Positions 1 through 9,438 of a DNA stretch of 64,000 nt are shown one piece after another. Source of the DNA: UBA868 sp016776875. GTDB taxonomy: Bacteria > Pseudomonadota > Gammaproteobacteria > Arenicellales > UBA868. The notes beneath the pieces are model-generated. The model was not told the origin of the DNA. It was given only the letters and a program-made list of their open reading frames with translations, and did not search any database. The position numbers and the translations under genes were made by a program. How positions within the stretch are numbered: the stretch's first letter is position 1; each line of letters begins with the position of its first letter. The stretch is from assembly GCA_051201585.1 (NCBI GenBank), contig CP179198.1:620001-684000 (forward strand), written 5' to 3'.

Positions 1-463
1 TTCTGATCAAATGATTAAGGCGCTGACTGAATTTCGAGGTTTACCCCATCGGTGTGAGCAAGTCTTGCATAAGGATGGCATCACCTGGATCAACGACTCC
101 AAGGGGACGAATCCAGGGGCGGCAATTGCGGCGCTGACGGGAATGGGAAGACCCGTGGTATTGATTTCGGGAGGCCAGTCAAAGGGCGCGGACTTCACCC
201 AGTTCGCAGACGCAGTACAGCGGTACACCCGTCAGGTGTTGTTAGTTGGCGAAGACCGATTGTGGATCGCAGAAGCGATTGGGAATCGAGTGCCGGTGAC
301 GCTTGCGGACGATCTGAATCATGCAATACGGTTGGCATCAAGATGGGCGCAGCCCGGCGATGCGGTTTTGTTTTCGCCCGCCTGTGCAAGCTTTGATATG
401 TTCAAAAATTTTGAACATCGAGGCGATGTTTACCGTCAATTGGTGCAGGAGTTAATAACATGA
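1..463 (+). CDS. murD: UDP-N-acetylmuramoylalanine--D-glutamate ligase, C-terminal part
   Basis: This is the 3' part of MurD, the cytoplasmic ligase that adds D-Glu to UDP-MurNAc-L-Ala. The reading frame is open from the window edge, so the N-terminal and most of the central ATP-binding domain lie outside. Visible are the start of the C-terminal domain (WINDSKGTNP, the loop after the central domain), the GGQSKGADF loop and the typical C-terminal SPACASFDMFKNFEHRG-type motif, which is intact. The stop codon overlaps the ftsW start (ATGA at 460-463), as expected in a translationally coupled dcw operon. Identification is secure from these motifs and the neighbours. Confidence 0.96.
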   Translation, partial: SDQMIKALTEFRGLPHRCEQVLHKDGITWINDSKGTNPGAAIAALTGMGRPVVLISGGQSKGADFTQFADAVQRYTRQVLLVGEDRLWIAEAIGNRVPVTLADDLNHAIRLASRWAQPGDAVLFSPACASFDMFKNFEHRGDVYRQLVQELIT

Positions 464-1608
464 TTAGCATTACGCTCCCTTCAAAATCTTTTTTAAGAGT
501 GCCCGGGGTGGACCCTGTTTTGGTTCTCGCCGTGGCCACTTTGCTATCGCTAAGCATGGTAATGGTGTTTTCGGCTGCGATTGGAACTCATGGAGGGGTG
601 CAGGGTGGATTCGTTATCCTCGTAAAACACTCGTTTAGCATTGTGCTTGCGCTTTTTTTGGGTTTTGTTGCAGCTTCTGTGCCTCTCCGATTTTGGCGAC
701 AGGCAAATCGCCCCCTTTTGGGTTTGAGCACCGTGTTGTTAGTTTTAGTGCTCGTTCCCGGTATCGGTCATGAGGTTAATGGCAGTACACGTTGGTTACC
801 GCTTGGCTTAATGCGTTTTCAACCCTCTGAACTCGCCAAAGTAGTGACCGTATTGTTTTTGGCTGATCATTTTGTTCGTAATTCGGAATCAATGGATTCG
901 TTTCGGATCAGCATCCTCGAGCCGGCGTTCGTTATTGGGATGTTAGGTGCTCTGTTATTGCTCGAACCTGATCTTGGTTGTACCGCGGTGATCATGATGA
1001 CAAGTGTTGGGTTGATGTATCTGTCGGGAACAAGAGTCCGATATATTTTTGGCGCCATAGTCGTCGCGGTCTGCGCGGTCGCCGTATTAATCATTGTCGA
1101 ACCCTATCGACTCCAGCGCGTTTTGAGTTTTCGTGACCCTTGGGCTGATCCGTTTGATACAGGGTTTCAACTCGTTCAGGCCCTTATTGCATTGGGGAGC
1201 GGTGAGTGGTTTGGCGTGGGATTAGGCGCTAGTGTGCAAAAGCTTTTTTATCTGCCTCACGCGAGTAACGACTTTATTGTTGCGGTGATCGGGGAGGAAT
1301 TGGGACTGATTGGGCTCGTGGCACTTCTTGTGCTTTACGGCCTAATGCTTTGGCGGATTTTTGATATTGCCGCTCGTGCCGCTGATGCGGGAGAGATGTT
1401 CGGTGCCCGAGTGTGTCAAGGGATCGGACTATTAGTTGTGCTTCAGGCCATATTTCATTTCGCAGTTAATTTAGGTTTAGTTCCGACTAAGGGATTAACG
1501 TTGCCGCTAATGAGTTATGGCGGTAGCAGCATGCTGATTAATGGGCTTGCGCTGGGCATTGTTTTGTCGGTTTATCAATGTCTACCACAGCGTTCTAAGG
1601 GAAGGTGA
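460..1608 (+). CDS. ftsW: Peptidoglycan glycosyltransferase FtsW (SEDS family)
   Basis: FtsW is the SEDS-family septal peptidoglycan polymerase and lipid II-binding division protein of the inner membrane. The 382-residue protein has about ten hydrophobic segments. It carries SEDS signatures: a GSTRWLPLGLMRFQPSELAK-type loop, DPWADPFDTGFQ, the QKLFYLPHASNDFI loop and a C-terminal PLMSYGGSSM motif. The start ATG overlaps the murD stop and the stop overlaps the murG GTG start, so it sits inside one operon. Its place between murD and murG separates it from the paralogue RodA. Confidence 0.96.
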   Translation: MISITLPSKSFLRVPGVDPVLVLAVATLLSLSMVMVFSAAIGTHGGVQGGFVILVKHSFSIVLALFLGFVAASVPLRFWRQANRPLLGLSTVLLVLVLVPGIGHEVNGSTRWLPLGLMRFQPSELAKVVTVLFLADHFVRNSESMDSFRISILEPAFVIGMLGALLLLEPDLGCTAVIMMTSVGLMYLSGTRVRYIFGAIVVAVCAVAVLIIVEPYRLQRVLSFRDPWADPFDTGFQLVQALIALGSGEWFGVGLGASVQKLFYLPHASNDFIVAVIGEELGLIGLVALLVLYGLMLWRIFDIAARAADAGEMFGARVCQGIGLLVVLQAIFHFAVNLGLVPTKGLTLPLMSYGGSSMLINGLALGIVLSVYQCLPQRSKGR

Positions 1609-2681
1609 CTACTGTGATGATCATGGCAGGCGGAACGGGAGGTCATATTTATCCCGCGCTTAGTGTCGCCAAAGCGTTGCGTGACAAAAGTATTCAAGTC
1701 GTTTGGTTGGGAACAAAAAAAGGGCTAGAGGCGAGAGTTATTCCATCTGAGGGATTCGATATTGAGTGGATTGATGCCAGCGCAGTTGTCGGTATTCAAT
1801 GGAGTCGAAAAATCATGATTCCTTGGATGATTGTTCGCGCTGTTTGGCAGAGCTTGAAGGTGATTTGGCGGCAAAAACCCAGTGTGGTTTTGGGGATGGG
1901 AGGATTTGTCGCAGGACCTGGGGGAGTTGCTGCCTGGTTGTTGCGCCGACCCTTGATCATTCATGAGGCGAATGCCCGTAGCGGACTGACAAATCGAATG
2001 CTTACGATGCTTGCCACCAAAGTGCTGACCGGTTTTTCCTGTTCGGAAGGGATGCCAAGATCAGCAGAACACACTGGTAATCCGGTTAGGCCTGAAATCG
2101 CATTAATTCCTGCCCCGTCGAAAAGAGGTATTGGTGCCTCAAAAAATTTACGAGTCCTTGTATTGGGTGGAAGCCAGGGCGCAAGAAGCATCAACGATCT
2201 AGTGCCGCACGCGTTTGCAATGGCATCTTGCCGATCGAAATTACAAATTCTGCATCAGAGCGGCCGAAATCATGACAATCAAGTCAGAGATTTGTATCGC
2301 ACTCTGGATCTTGATGCGTCAGTCGTTAATTTTATTGACGAGATGTCGTCAGCTTATGAGTCAGTTGACCTTGTGATTTCCAGAGCAGGCGCAATGACGA
2401 TAAGCGAGATAAGCACCGCTGGACTGCCCGCAATATTAATTCCATACCCGCATTCCGCTGGTGATCATCAATATGCAAACGCCCGCTGCCTGGTGGAAGC
2501 CGGCGCTGCGGTGGTATTTCGGGAATCGGAACTGAAGCCGGGTCGATTAGCTGATGAGATAGATCGATTTTTTTTAAAACGAGGAGATCTAATGGAAATG
2601 GCTCAGGCCGCCCGAACACTTGCTCGTCCTGAAGCAACAAATGACGTTACGAATCAATGTCTGGAGCTTGCCCGTGCGTGA
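1605..2681 (+). CDS. murG: UDP-GlcNAc:undecaprenyl-PP-MurNAc-pentapeptide GlcNAc transferase MurG
   Basis: MurG converts lipid I to lipid II on the cytoplasmic face of the inner membrane. The 358-residue protein has the GT28 layout: N-terminal glycine-rich loop GGTGGHIYPAL, a second loop LGGSQGARSIND at the start of the UDP-GlcNAc domain, and the donor-binding SRAGAMTISE and HSAGDHQ regions. It starts with GTG at 1605, overlapping the ftsW stop by four bases (GTGA). The length is normal for the family. Confidence 0.96.
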   Translation: MTTVMIMAGGTGGHIYPALSVAKALRDKSIQVVWLGTKKGLEARVIPSEGFDIEWIDASAVVGIQWSRKIMIPWMIVRAVWQSLKVIWRQKPSVVLGMGGFVAGPGGVAAWLLRRPLIIHEANARSGLTNRMLTMLATKVLTGFSCSEGMPRSAEHTGNPVRPEIALIPAPSKRGIGASKNLRVLVLGGSQGARSINDLVPHAFAMASCRSKLQILHQSGRNHDNQVRDLYRTLDLDASVVNFIDEMSSAYESVDLVISRAGAMTISEISTAGLPAILIPYPHSAGDHQYANARCLVEAGAAVVFRESELKPGRLADEIDRFFLKRGDLMEMAQAARTLARPEATNDVTNQCLELARA

Positions 2682-4080
2682 GTTTGTTCGCCACATCCAC
2701 TTTGTTGGCATCGGAGGCGCGGGTATGAGTGGTATTGCATCTGTGCTTATGGACCAAGGATACGTGATTAGTGGTTCCGATCAAGTCGACTCGATTGCAA
2801 CGCGCGCATTAATGGCAAAGGGTGTCCAGGTTTATAAAGACCATGACCGCTCCAACGCAAAAGGCGCTGATGTTGTTGTGGTTTCCAACGCTGTGGGAGA
2901 AGGAAATCCGGAAGTGCTGTTTGCCCAGTCCAACGGAATACCGGTTGTACCTCGCGCCCAGATGCTTGGGGAATTGATGCGATTTCGTAATGGGATCGCG
3001 ATCGGCGGGACGCATGGAAAAACAACGACGACAAGTCTTGTCGCGGCGATCTTTGGTCAGGCAGGGCTCGATCCTACTTTTTTAATCGGCGGCCTCGTCA
3101 AAAGTGAAACAGGTAATGCAAAACTTGGAAACGGTCAATGGTTGATCGCAGAAGCTGATGAAAGTGATGCCTCTTTTCTTCATTTGCAGCCACACATCGC
3201 AGTTGTCACTAATATCGATCATGATCATATGTCAACTTATCAGGGTGATTTTGAAAGATTAACGGATACCTTCTTGAGGTTTGTGCATAACCTGCCTTTT
3301 TATGGCCTTGCGGTGCTTTGTGCTGATGATCCAGCCGTGCAGAGAATGCGGGCGAGAATTTTACGTCCTGTTGTGAGTTATGGTATCGAGACCTCAGCTG
3401 ATTACACCGCCAAGAATGTGACCCAGTCGGGTAGCCGAATGCAGTTTGATACGGCGACCGCAGATGGAACGGTTTTTTCGGTTGATCTCGCGCTTCCCGG
3501 ATTACACAACGTTCGTAATGCGCTCGCCGCAATTGCGGTCGCCGATAAAGTAGGGATAAAGACGCAAGCGATCGTCGATGGGCTTCGCGAATTCAGCGGA
3601 ATCGACCGGCGGTTCGAGATTCTCGGGGATATCAGACTGCCCGATGGCAAAGCCCTTCTTGTAGACGATTATGCCCATCACCCCAGTGAGATTGCAGCCA
3701 CGTTGTCTGCCGCAGCGGGATGCTGGCCTGATCGTCGAAAAGTGGTTGTGTTTCAGCCCCATCGGTTTTCCCGTACACGAGATCTTATGGACGATTTCAG
3801 CTCATTACTGAGTGATGTGGATTGTTTACTGGTGACAGAGGTCTATGCGGCCGGCGAGAAACCAGTAGCCAGCGCAGATGGACGAGCGCTATGTCGATCA
3901 ATTCGCATCCGAGGCGGTGTCGATCCGGTGTTTGCCCCGAATATCGATCGCTTGAGAGAAACCCTGCTCCCGTTGCTTCAAGCGGACGATGTTGTTCTGA
4001 CCTTGGGTGCCGGCAGTATTGGTAAAGCCGCTCGGGCACTTATTTCGCCGATACAACTTTGTGAAGAGTCATTCGGATGA
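2674..4080 (+). CDS. murC: UDP-N-acetylmuramate--L-alanine ligase MurC
   Basis: MurC adds L-Ala to UDP-MurNAc in the cytoplasm. I chose the GTG at 2674 as start: it is preceded by GGAG at 2663-2666 with good spacing, overlaps the murG stop by eight bases, and places the family's HIHFVGIGGAGMSG loop at the very N-terminus. In-frame TTG 2620 and ATG 2641 would add residues of little family likeness. The ATP-binding GTHGKTTTT lies near residue 111 and the VDDYAHHPSE motif is in the C-terminal domain. From 2674 the protein has 468 residues, usual for MurC. Confidence 0.95.
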   Translation: MREFVRHIHFVGIGGAGMSGIASVLMDQGYVISGSDQVDSIATRALMAKGVQVYKDHDRSNAKGADVVVVSNAVGEGNPEVLFAQSNGIPVVPRAQMLGELMRFRNGIAIGGTHGKTTTTSLVAAIFGQAGLDPTFLIGGLVKSETGNAKLGNGQWLIAEADESDASFLHLQPHIAVVTNIDHDHMSTYQGDFERLTDTFLRFVHNLPFYGLAVLCADDPAVQRMRARILRPVVSYGIETSADYTAKNVTQSGSRMQFDTATADGTVFSVDLALPGLHNVRNALAAIAVADKVGIKTQAIVDGLREFSGIDRRFEILGDIRLPDGKALLVDDYAHHPSEIAATLSAAAGCWPDRRKVVVFQPHRFSRTRDLMDDFSSLLSDVDCLLVTEVYAAGEKPVASADGRALCRSIRIRGGVDPVFAPNIDRLRETLLPLLQADDVVLTLGAGSIGKAARALISPIQLCEESFG

Positions 4081-4991
4081 GAGAGTTATCAATGAATCCG
4101 AGTCATGAATTTGATCGCCTCCGTGGGCACCTCCGTCGCGACGAGCCTATGGCTCGCCATATCAGTTGGAAGGTCGGTGGCCCGGCTCGTTATTTCTTCG
4201 AGCCTCTTGACGAGGAGGATGTTGCGGATTTCTTACGCCTTCTTCCGGCACACACCCCAATTCTATGGCTCGGTTTGGGTAGTAATCTGCTGGTCCGGGA
4301 CGGCGGCTTTAATGGCGCGGTAATCGCTGCCCACCGAGGTCTGAATACTCTGGCGTTATTAAACGAAAAGACAATAATGGCGCAGGCGGGTGTCTCCTGT
4401 GCCCGGGTGGCGCGGTTTGCCGGTAAAAATCAAATGGGCGGCGCCGAATTTTTTGCCGGCATACCGGGTACGGTTGGTGGCGCGATTGTGATGAATGCGG
4501 GCGCCTTTGGTTCGGAGACCTGGCAATTTGTTGAGAGTATTCGACTCATCAACCGGGCAGGTGAAATATCCGAATGTGAACCAGCAGCATTTGAGGTGTC
4601 TTATCGTGCCGTGAGTATTTCCGACGATGTTTGGGTTGCCTCTGCCTGTTTTTCCTTTGAACCATTGAGCGCGCCCCAGAGTCGGCACGTAATTCGCTCG
4701 CTTCTTGAAACACGTGGACAAAGTCAACCCGTTGGTCAGCCTAGCGCGGGTTCTGTTTTTAAAAATCCCCCGGGAGACTATGCAGCTCGCTTGATTGAGC
4801 GCGCCGGGCATAAAGGAAAGCGGATCGGGGGTGCCAGGATCTCGGAGCACCATGCGAACTTTATTGTGAATGATCAATCGGGGACAGCAAAGCATATTGA
4901 AGACCTTATCCGGTTTATTCAAGATGATATTGAAAAGAGATTCGACGTGAAGCTGGAAACCGAGGTGCGATTCGTCGGAGAATCAATATGA
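4077..4991 (+). CDS. murB: UDP-N-acetylenolpyruvoylglucosamine reductase MurB
   Basis: MurB is the FAD- and NADPH-dependent reductase that makes UDP-MurNAc. The 304-residue protein has the FAD-binding motifs SWKVGGPARYF and LGLGSNLLVRDGGF, then PGTVGGAIVMNAGAFG, and the C-terminal domain with the catalytic serine in GSVFKNP and a final TEVRFVG. The short length and the GSVFKNP loop fit the type II MurB form rather than the longer E. coli type I enzyme. The start overlaps the murC stop (ATGA); an in-frame ATG at 4092 is an alternative. FtsQ follows directly, with no ddl gene between. Confidence 0.95.
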   Translation: MRELSMNPSHEFDRLRGHLRRDEPMARHISWKVGGPARYFFEPLDEEDVADFLRLLPAHTPILWLGLGSNLLVRDGGFNGAVIAAHRGLNTLALLNEKTIMAQAGVSCARVARFAGKNQMGGAEFFAGIPGTVGGAIVMNAGAFGSETWQFVESIRLINRAGEISECEPAAFEVSYRAVSISDDVWVASACFSFEPLSAPQSRHVIRSLLETRGQSQPVGQPSAGSVFKNPPGDYAARLIERAGHKGKRIGGARISEHHANFIVNDQSGTAKHIEDLIRFIQDDIEKRFDVKLETEVRFVGESI

Positions 4992-5833
4992 GTGAATTAG
5001 GCACGAAACTCCCTGAGCTGCGAGCCGTTGGTGGGAAAGTCTCCAAAGGCGAAACAATTGAGGGCAGCATACCCCAACGAAGGCTACCTATCGTCGCAGG
5101 ATTTTTCCTGCTCCTCGTCACTGTGTTGGGTATTGACCACGTGATTCGATCCGGTTATTTCACAATTCAAAAAGTCGTTATCGACCCTCCCTTGGTAGTT
5201 ATAGATCAAGGGTCTATTGAGCGAGAAACTTGGCGAAAGATTTCTGGTAACTACCTAAATGTAGACCTTAAAACAATAGAGACTGCGCTTGAGGATCAAC
5301 CCGGTGTTTATCAGGCAGTGGTTCGCCGGGTTTGGCCAGACACATTGTCAATATCTGCCATAGAAACCCAAGTGATCGCAGAGTATCGACAGTTGGATCG
5401 ATCAGAAGAAAAGGTTGAACGTCAGTTTATCAACTTGCCACCTCAGAATGGCTTTAGTTTTCGTCCGCTATTAAGGGGGCCAGAGCGGTATCAAGCCGTC
5501 GTGGTGGATACGTTCCACGAGATATTTTCCTTACTCGCGATCGTGAATCTTGAGCCACAGTCCCTATCTGTTGGCCACTCCGGCCAGTGGGAGCTTGAAT
5601 TGCGTCGGTCGGATCTGAAATCGGAAAACCGGTTCCGAGTTTATTTGGGACGAGATCAGATTGTTGAAAAAATTGAACGATTTGTCCTTAGTTTTAAGAC
5701 GGTACTCAGTCATAAAGCGCACCTTATCTCAAAAGTGGATATGCGCTATGACAATGGATTTGCCGTGCAATGGCACGATGATCTGGAAGACAAACAATTT
5801 CAAATCGCTTCTGTAATCAAAGATGACAATTGA
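4988..5833 (+). CDS. ftsQ: Cell division protein FtsQ
   Basis: FtsQ is a bitopic inner-membrane divisome protein that links FtsL/FtsB to the Z-ring machinery. The 281-residue protein has a cytoplasmic N-terminus of about 35 residues, one membrane segment (IVAGFFLLLVTVLGI), then a periplasmic POTRA domain starting around GYFTIQKVVID and a beta domain containing RRVWPDTLSI, the typical FtsQ motif. It overlaps murB by four bases and is followed after nine bases by ftsA. The sequence is poorly conserved as in all FtsQ proteins, but context and topology make the call firm. Confidence 0.93.
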   Translation: MSELGTKLPELRAVGGKVSKGETIEGSIPQRRLPIVAGFFLLLVTVLGIDHVIRSGYFTIQKVVIDPPLVVIDQGSIERETWRKISGNYLNVDLKTIETALEDQPGVYQAVVRRVWPDTLSISAIETQVIAEYRQLDRSEEKVERQFINLPPQNGFSFRPLLRGPERYQAVVVDTFHEIFSLLAIVNLEPQSLSVGHSGQWELELRRSDLKSENRFRVYLGRDQIVEKIERFVLSFKTVLSHKAHLISKVDMRYDNGFAVQWHDDLEDKQFQIASVIKDDN

Positions 5834-5842
5834 GATCGCGTT

Positions 5843-7099
5843 ATGAGTAAGAAAACGACAAGTGAAGTCATTGTAGGATTGGACATTGGGACTTCGAAAG
5901 TGCTCGCCGTTGTCGCAGAGGTTAATGACAGCGATGAGCTAGAGGTGCTCGGTGTGGGCCAACATCCATCGCGAGGCCTGCGTAAGGGTGTCGTTGCAAA
6001 TATTGATTCAACCGTCCAGTCCATCCAACTGGCTATCGAGGATGCTGAGCTTACGGCCGAATGCCGAATCAGCTCTGTTTATGCAGGGATTGCGGGCGCG
6101 CATATCAACAGCATGAATTCTCATGGTGTTGCAGCTATAAAAAATCGCGACGAAGTCGGTACTGAAGATGTCGAGAGGGTGCTCGAGGCAGCTCAAGCAC
6201 AGGCTATCCCAAATGATCAACGGGTTTTACATATCCTGCCCCAGGATTTCATTATTGACGGACAAGAAGGTATTCGTGAGCCGATTGGCATGAGCGGTGT
6301 CCGTCTCGAGGCTAAGGTTCATATCATTACTGGCGCGGTGAGCGCGGCTCAGAATATTGTCAAATGCATTACTCGCTGCGGTCTTGAAGTTGAAGACATG
6401 GTGCTGGAACAGATCGCATCCAGTTACGCAGTGCTTGACGAAGATGAAAGAGAGTTGGGCGTATGCCTGGTCGATATCGGTGGCGGCACGACAGATATCG
6501 CGGTGTTTACCGATGGTGCAATTCGCCATACGGCGGTTTTACCGATTGCAGGAGATCAGGTTACAAACGATATTGCGGTAGCCCTTCGAACCCCCACTCA
6601 GGCAGCGGAGAAGCTTAAAAAGAAATATGGTAGCGCCTTGGTGCAGCTCGCGCCCGAGGGCGAGATGATCGATACACCAAGTGTCGGTGAGCGAGCACCT
6701 CGCAAGCTCGCGCGTACGACACTTGCAGATGTCATTGAGCCCCGTGTCGAAGAATTATTTTTGTTGGTTCAGGCCGAACTTCGCCGAAGTGGTTTTGAAG
6801 AATTGCTGGGAACGGGCATCGTTCTGACCGGCGGCAGCGCAAAACTAACCGGAATGGTTGATCTCGCTGAGGAGATTTTTCATATGCCAGTCCGACTTGG
6901 CGTGCCTAAATATGTTGGCGCCTTAAGCGATGTTGTCCGAAATTCTTCATTCTCAACAGCGATGGGTTTGCTGATGTTTGGCCATCGCCACCAATCCAAT
7001 CATTATCCGAAGAGACGGTTCGGCGTCTCACCACCCTCGGCAATTTTGGGACGGATGAAGCAGTGGTTCTCGCGCAATCTGGGGGAGGAGTCACGATGA
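5843..7099 (+). CDS. ftsA: Cell division protein FtsA
   Basis: FtsA is the actin-like ATPase that tethers FtsZ to the membrane. The 418-residue protein has the phosphate-1 loop VGLDIGTSKVLAVV at the N-terminus, the 1C domain, LVDIGGGTTDIAVF (phosphate 2) and the adenosine motif TGIVLTGGSAKL. The C-terminus ends in a short amphipathic stretch (GRMKQWFSRNLGEE) that fits the membrane-targeting helix. It lies nine bases after ftsQ and about 100 bases before ftsZ, the conserved order. Confidence 0.96.
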   Translation: MSKKTTSEVIVGLDIGTSKVLAVVAEVNDSDELEVLGVGQHPSRGLRKGVVANIDSTVQSIQLAIEDAELTAECRISSVYAGIAGAHINSMNSHGVAAIKNRDEVGTEDVERVLEAAQAQAIPNDQRVLHILPQDFIIDGQEGIREPIGMSGVRLEAKVHIITGAVSAAQNIVKCITRCGLEVEDMVLEQIASSYAVLDEDERELGVCLVDIGGGTTDIAVFTDGAIRHTAVLPIAGDQVTNDIAVALRTPTQAAEKLKKKYGSALVQLAPEGEMIDTPSVGERAPRKLARTTLADVIEPRVEELFLLVQAELRRSGFEELLGTGIVLTGGSAKLTGMVDLAEEIFHMPVRLGVPKYVGALSDVVRNSSFSTAMGLLMFGHRHQSNHYPKRRFGVSPPSAILGRMKQWFSRNLGEESR

Positions 7100-7198
7100 A
7101 TTTTTTTCATTTAGCAAAAGAGGTTCTCTTCGGCGCTTTGGGCGCCGGTAGGGGACTTGTCATTTTTTTTAATAATCGATAGTTACAGGAGAGACACT

Positions 7199-8353
7199 AT
7201 GCCTTTTGAACTCATGGAAGTTTCTGGTCGTCAGGCCGTCATTAAGGTGCTAGGCATTGGGGGTGGCGGTGGAAACGCTGTCGATCATATGCTGTCAGCC
7301 AGCCTAGACGGGGTTGAATTCATTGTTGCAAATACAGATGCGCAAGCCCTTCACCGATCCGGCGTTTCGAAAGTGATGCAACTAGGCGAAGGACTGACGA
7401 AAGGGCTTGGCGCAGGCGCGAACCCAGAAGTTGGCCGTCAGGCGGCTACGGAAGATCGTGACAAGATAGCCGCTGCGCTTGATGGAACTGATATGGTTTT
7501 CATCACCGCAGGGATGGGTGGCGGGACCGGTACCGGCGCCGCACCGGTTATTGCCCAACTCGCTCGTGAAAAAGGAATCTTAACGGTGGCGGTTGTGACC
7601 CGACCTTTCCAGTTTGAAGGTAAAAAGCGAATTGCTGCGGCCGAGCATGGTATTAAAGAACTTGGTGAATTGGTTGATTCATTAATTGTCATTCCAAATG
7701 AGCGGATACTCGAAGTGATGGGCGGCAAAGTAACGTTGCTCGACGCTTTTGGTAAAGCGAATGAAATTTTATTCAACGCGGTGCAAGGTATCTCTGAATT
7801 GATTACGCGCCCTGGATTGATCAATGTTGACTTTGCTGATGTTCGAACCGTGATGTCAGAGATGGGCATGGCCATGATCGGTTCAGCTACCGCATCAGGA
7901 TCAGATCGTGCAATCGAGGCAGCGCGAGGCGCGGTGTCGAGCCCATTACTAGAAGAAGTGGATATTCATGGCGCAAAAGGGCTTTTAGTGAATGTGTCAG
8001 CAGGACCTGATATGGAATTAGAAGAGTTTGCGCAGGTGGGCGAGATTGTTAATGAGTACGCATCTGAGGATGGAACTGTTGTGATTGGGACTGTTCTGGA
8101 TGAGGCGATGGAGGGTGAGTTGAGAGTCACGATGGTTGCAACGGGCATTCGGCAAGCCCCCCAAATGACTTTGGTGGAAAATAGTAATAATGATGAGGTT
8201 TCAGACGACCCCGTGGATTATGAAGACTATGATAAGCCGACGGTGATCAGGCGTCGTCCGCGATCTGCTGGTGATTTTGACTCCCAGGGAAATGCGGCGG
8301 TAGATATGGAATATCTGGATGTACCCGCATTTTTACGGCGACAAGCCGACTGA
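7199..8353 (+). CDS. ftsZ: Cell division protein FtsZ
   Basis: FtsZ is the tubulin-like GTPase that forms the division ring. I chose ATG 7199 because it follows AGGAGAG (7187-7193) at ideal spacing and gives the family start MPFELMEVS; the in-frame codons from 7157 are upstream leader. The 384-residue protein has GIGGGGGNAVDHM, the tubulin signature GGGTGTG near residues 106-112, the T7 loop region (NVDFADVRTVM) and the conserved tail DVPAFLRRQAD that binds FtsA and ZipA. The gap of about 100 bases after ftsA is a likely site for an ftsZ promoter. Confidence 0.97.
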   Translation: MPFELMEVSGRQAVIKVLGIGGGGGNAVDHMLSASLDGVEFIVANTDAQALHRSGVSKVMQLGEGLTKGLGAGANPEVGRQAATEDRDKIAAALDGTDMVFITAGMGGGTGTGAAPVIAQLAREKGILTVAVVTRPFQFEGKKRIAAAEHGIKELGELVDSLIVIPNERILEVMGGKVTLLDAFGKANEILFNAVQGISELITRPGLINVDFADVRTVMSEMGMAMIGSATASGSDRAIEAARGAVSSPLLEEVDIHGAKGLLVNVSAGPDMELEEFAQVGEIVNEYASEDGTVVIGTVLDEAMEGELRVTMVATGIRQAPQMTLVENSNNDEVSDDPVDYEDYDKPTVIRRRPRSAGDFDSQGNAAVDMEYLDVPAFLRRQAD

Positions 8354-8437
8354 GAAAGTCCGCGTATGAATTCAGAAATTGACAGATAATCGTGGAATAT
8401 CTAAATATGCAAAAAAAAGGGTAAAAAAATTTCAAAA

Positions 8438-8465
8438 TACACTCAAATCGCGTTTTTTGAGTGTA
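8438..8465. promoter_or_regulatory. Ten-bp perfect inverted repeat between ftsZ and lpxC
   Basis: TACACTCAAA at 8438-8447 and TTTGAGTGTA at 8456-8465 form a perfect ten-base-pair inverted repeat with an eight-base spacer. The following bases are AAAATT, not a T-run, so a classical Rho-independent terminator is less likely. It may be an operator or an mRNA hairpin separating ftsZ from lpxC expression. Function is inferred only from position. Confidence 0.5.
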
Positions 8466-8526
8466 AAATTGAACTAAATTGGCGACGCGGTCGCAGAATT
8501 TTAAAAATATCAGCGATTGGGCTTGG

Positions 8527-9438
8527 ATGATTCGACAGCGAACTTTAAAAACTGTGATCGGTGCCACCGGGGTGGGTCTGCACACGGGGGAGAAGGTGCT
8601 TCTCACCCTTAGGCCAGCGCCCGTGGGCACAGGAATCATTTTCCGCCGAGTCGATCTTGATCCCGTAATTGATATTCCGGCGTCGCTCGAGAATGTTTGT
8701 GATACCCGACTTTCCACAACTCTTGAGTATCAAGGAACGCGGGTATCCACCGTCGAACACCTGATGGCCGCGTTTGCAGGTCTTCATATTGATAATGCGA
8801 TTGTTGAACTCGATTCAACCGAAGTCCCGATTATGGATGGAAGCGCCGCGGTTTTCGTTTTCCTCATTCAGTCAGCAGGGATTGAAATGCAGTCTGAAGC
8901 CAAGCGGTTCATTAGAATTAAAGATCGTATTGAAGTGCGGGAAGGGGATAAATGGGCTCGTTTTGAGCCTTATGACGGGTTTCGATTGAGTTTCAGTATT
9001 GATTTTGACCATCCGACTATGAAGTCTTCAGCGCAGCATGCGACGGTGGATCTTTCTAAGGCTTCGTTTACGAAAGAAGTCAGTCGGGCCAGAACATTTG
9101 GCTTTTTGCAGGATGTTGAGGCGCTTCGGGAAGCGGGACTCGCCCGCGGCGGTAGTCTTGATAACGCCATCGTGCTGGACGATGATCGAGTGATTAATGA
9201 TGATGGTTTGCGTTATGGAGATGAGTTCGTAAAGCACAAGATCCTCGACGCAATCGGAGATCTATATCTGCTTGGGCATCCACTGATCGGAATGTTCTCT
9301 GCCCATAAATCGGGACATGGTTTGAATAATGGACTCTTACGCGAGCTCGTTGACAAAACCAACTGTTGGGAGACGGTGACCTATGATGATTCTGAACCTG
9401 TTCCTGCGCCTGATTTTATGCACCCCGCTTTTGCATAA
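8527..9438 (+). CDS. lpxC: UDP-3-O-acyl-N-acetylglucosamine deacetylase LpxC
   Basis: LpxC is the zinc hydrolase for the committed step of lipid A synthesis. ATG 8527 gives the family N-terminus MIRQRTLKTVIGATGVGLHTGEKV-like and 303 residues, nearly the E. coli length; an upstream in-frame start at 8479 would add unrelated residues. Zinc and catalytic motifs are visible: STVEHLMAA, the HKILDAIGDL motif with the HxxxD ligands, and SGHGLNN near the C-terminus. It closes the dcw block, as in other gammaproteobacteria. Confidence 0.96.
   Translation: MIRQRTLKTVIGATGVGLHTGEKVLLTLRPAPVGTGIIFRRVDLDPVIDIPASLENVCDTRLSTTLEYQGTRVSTVEHLMAAFAGLHIDNAIVELDSTEVPIMDGSAAVFVFLIQSAGIEMQSEAKRFIRIKDRIEVREGDKWARFEPYDGFRLSFSIDFDHPTMKSSAQHATVDLSKASFTKEVSRARTFGFLQDVEALREAGLARGGSLDNAIVLDDDRVINDDGLRYGDEFVKHKILDAIGDLYLLGHPLIGMFSAHKSGHGLNNGLLRELVDKTNCWETVTYDDSEPVPAPDFMHPAFA

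Noticed and set aside
4359..4922. A 187-residue open frame on the minus strand inside murB
   Set aside because: It overlaps a clear murB gene on the other strand, has no domain or start signal, and reflects codon composition.
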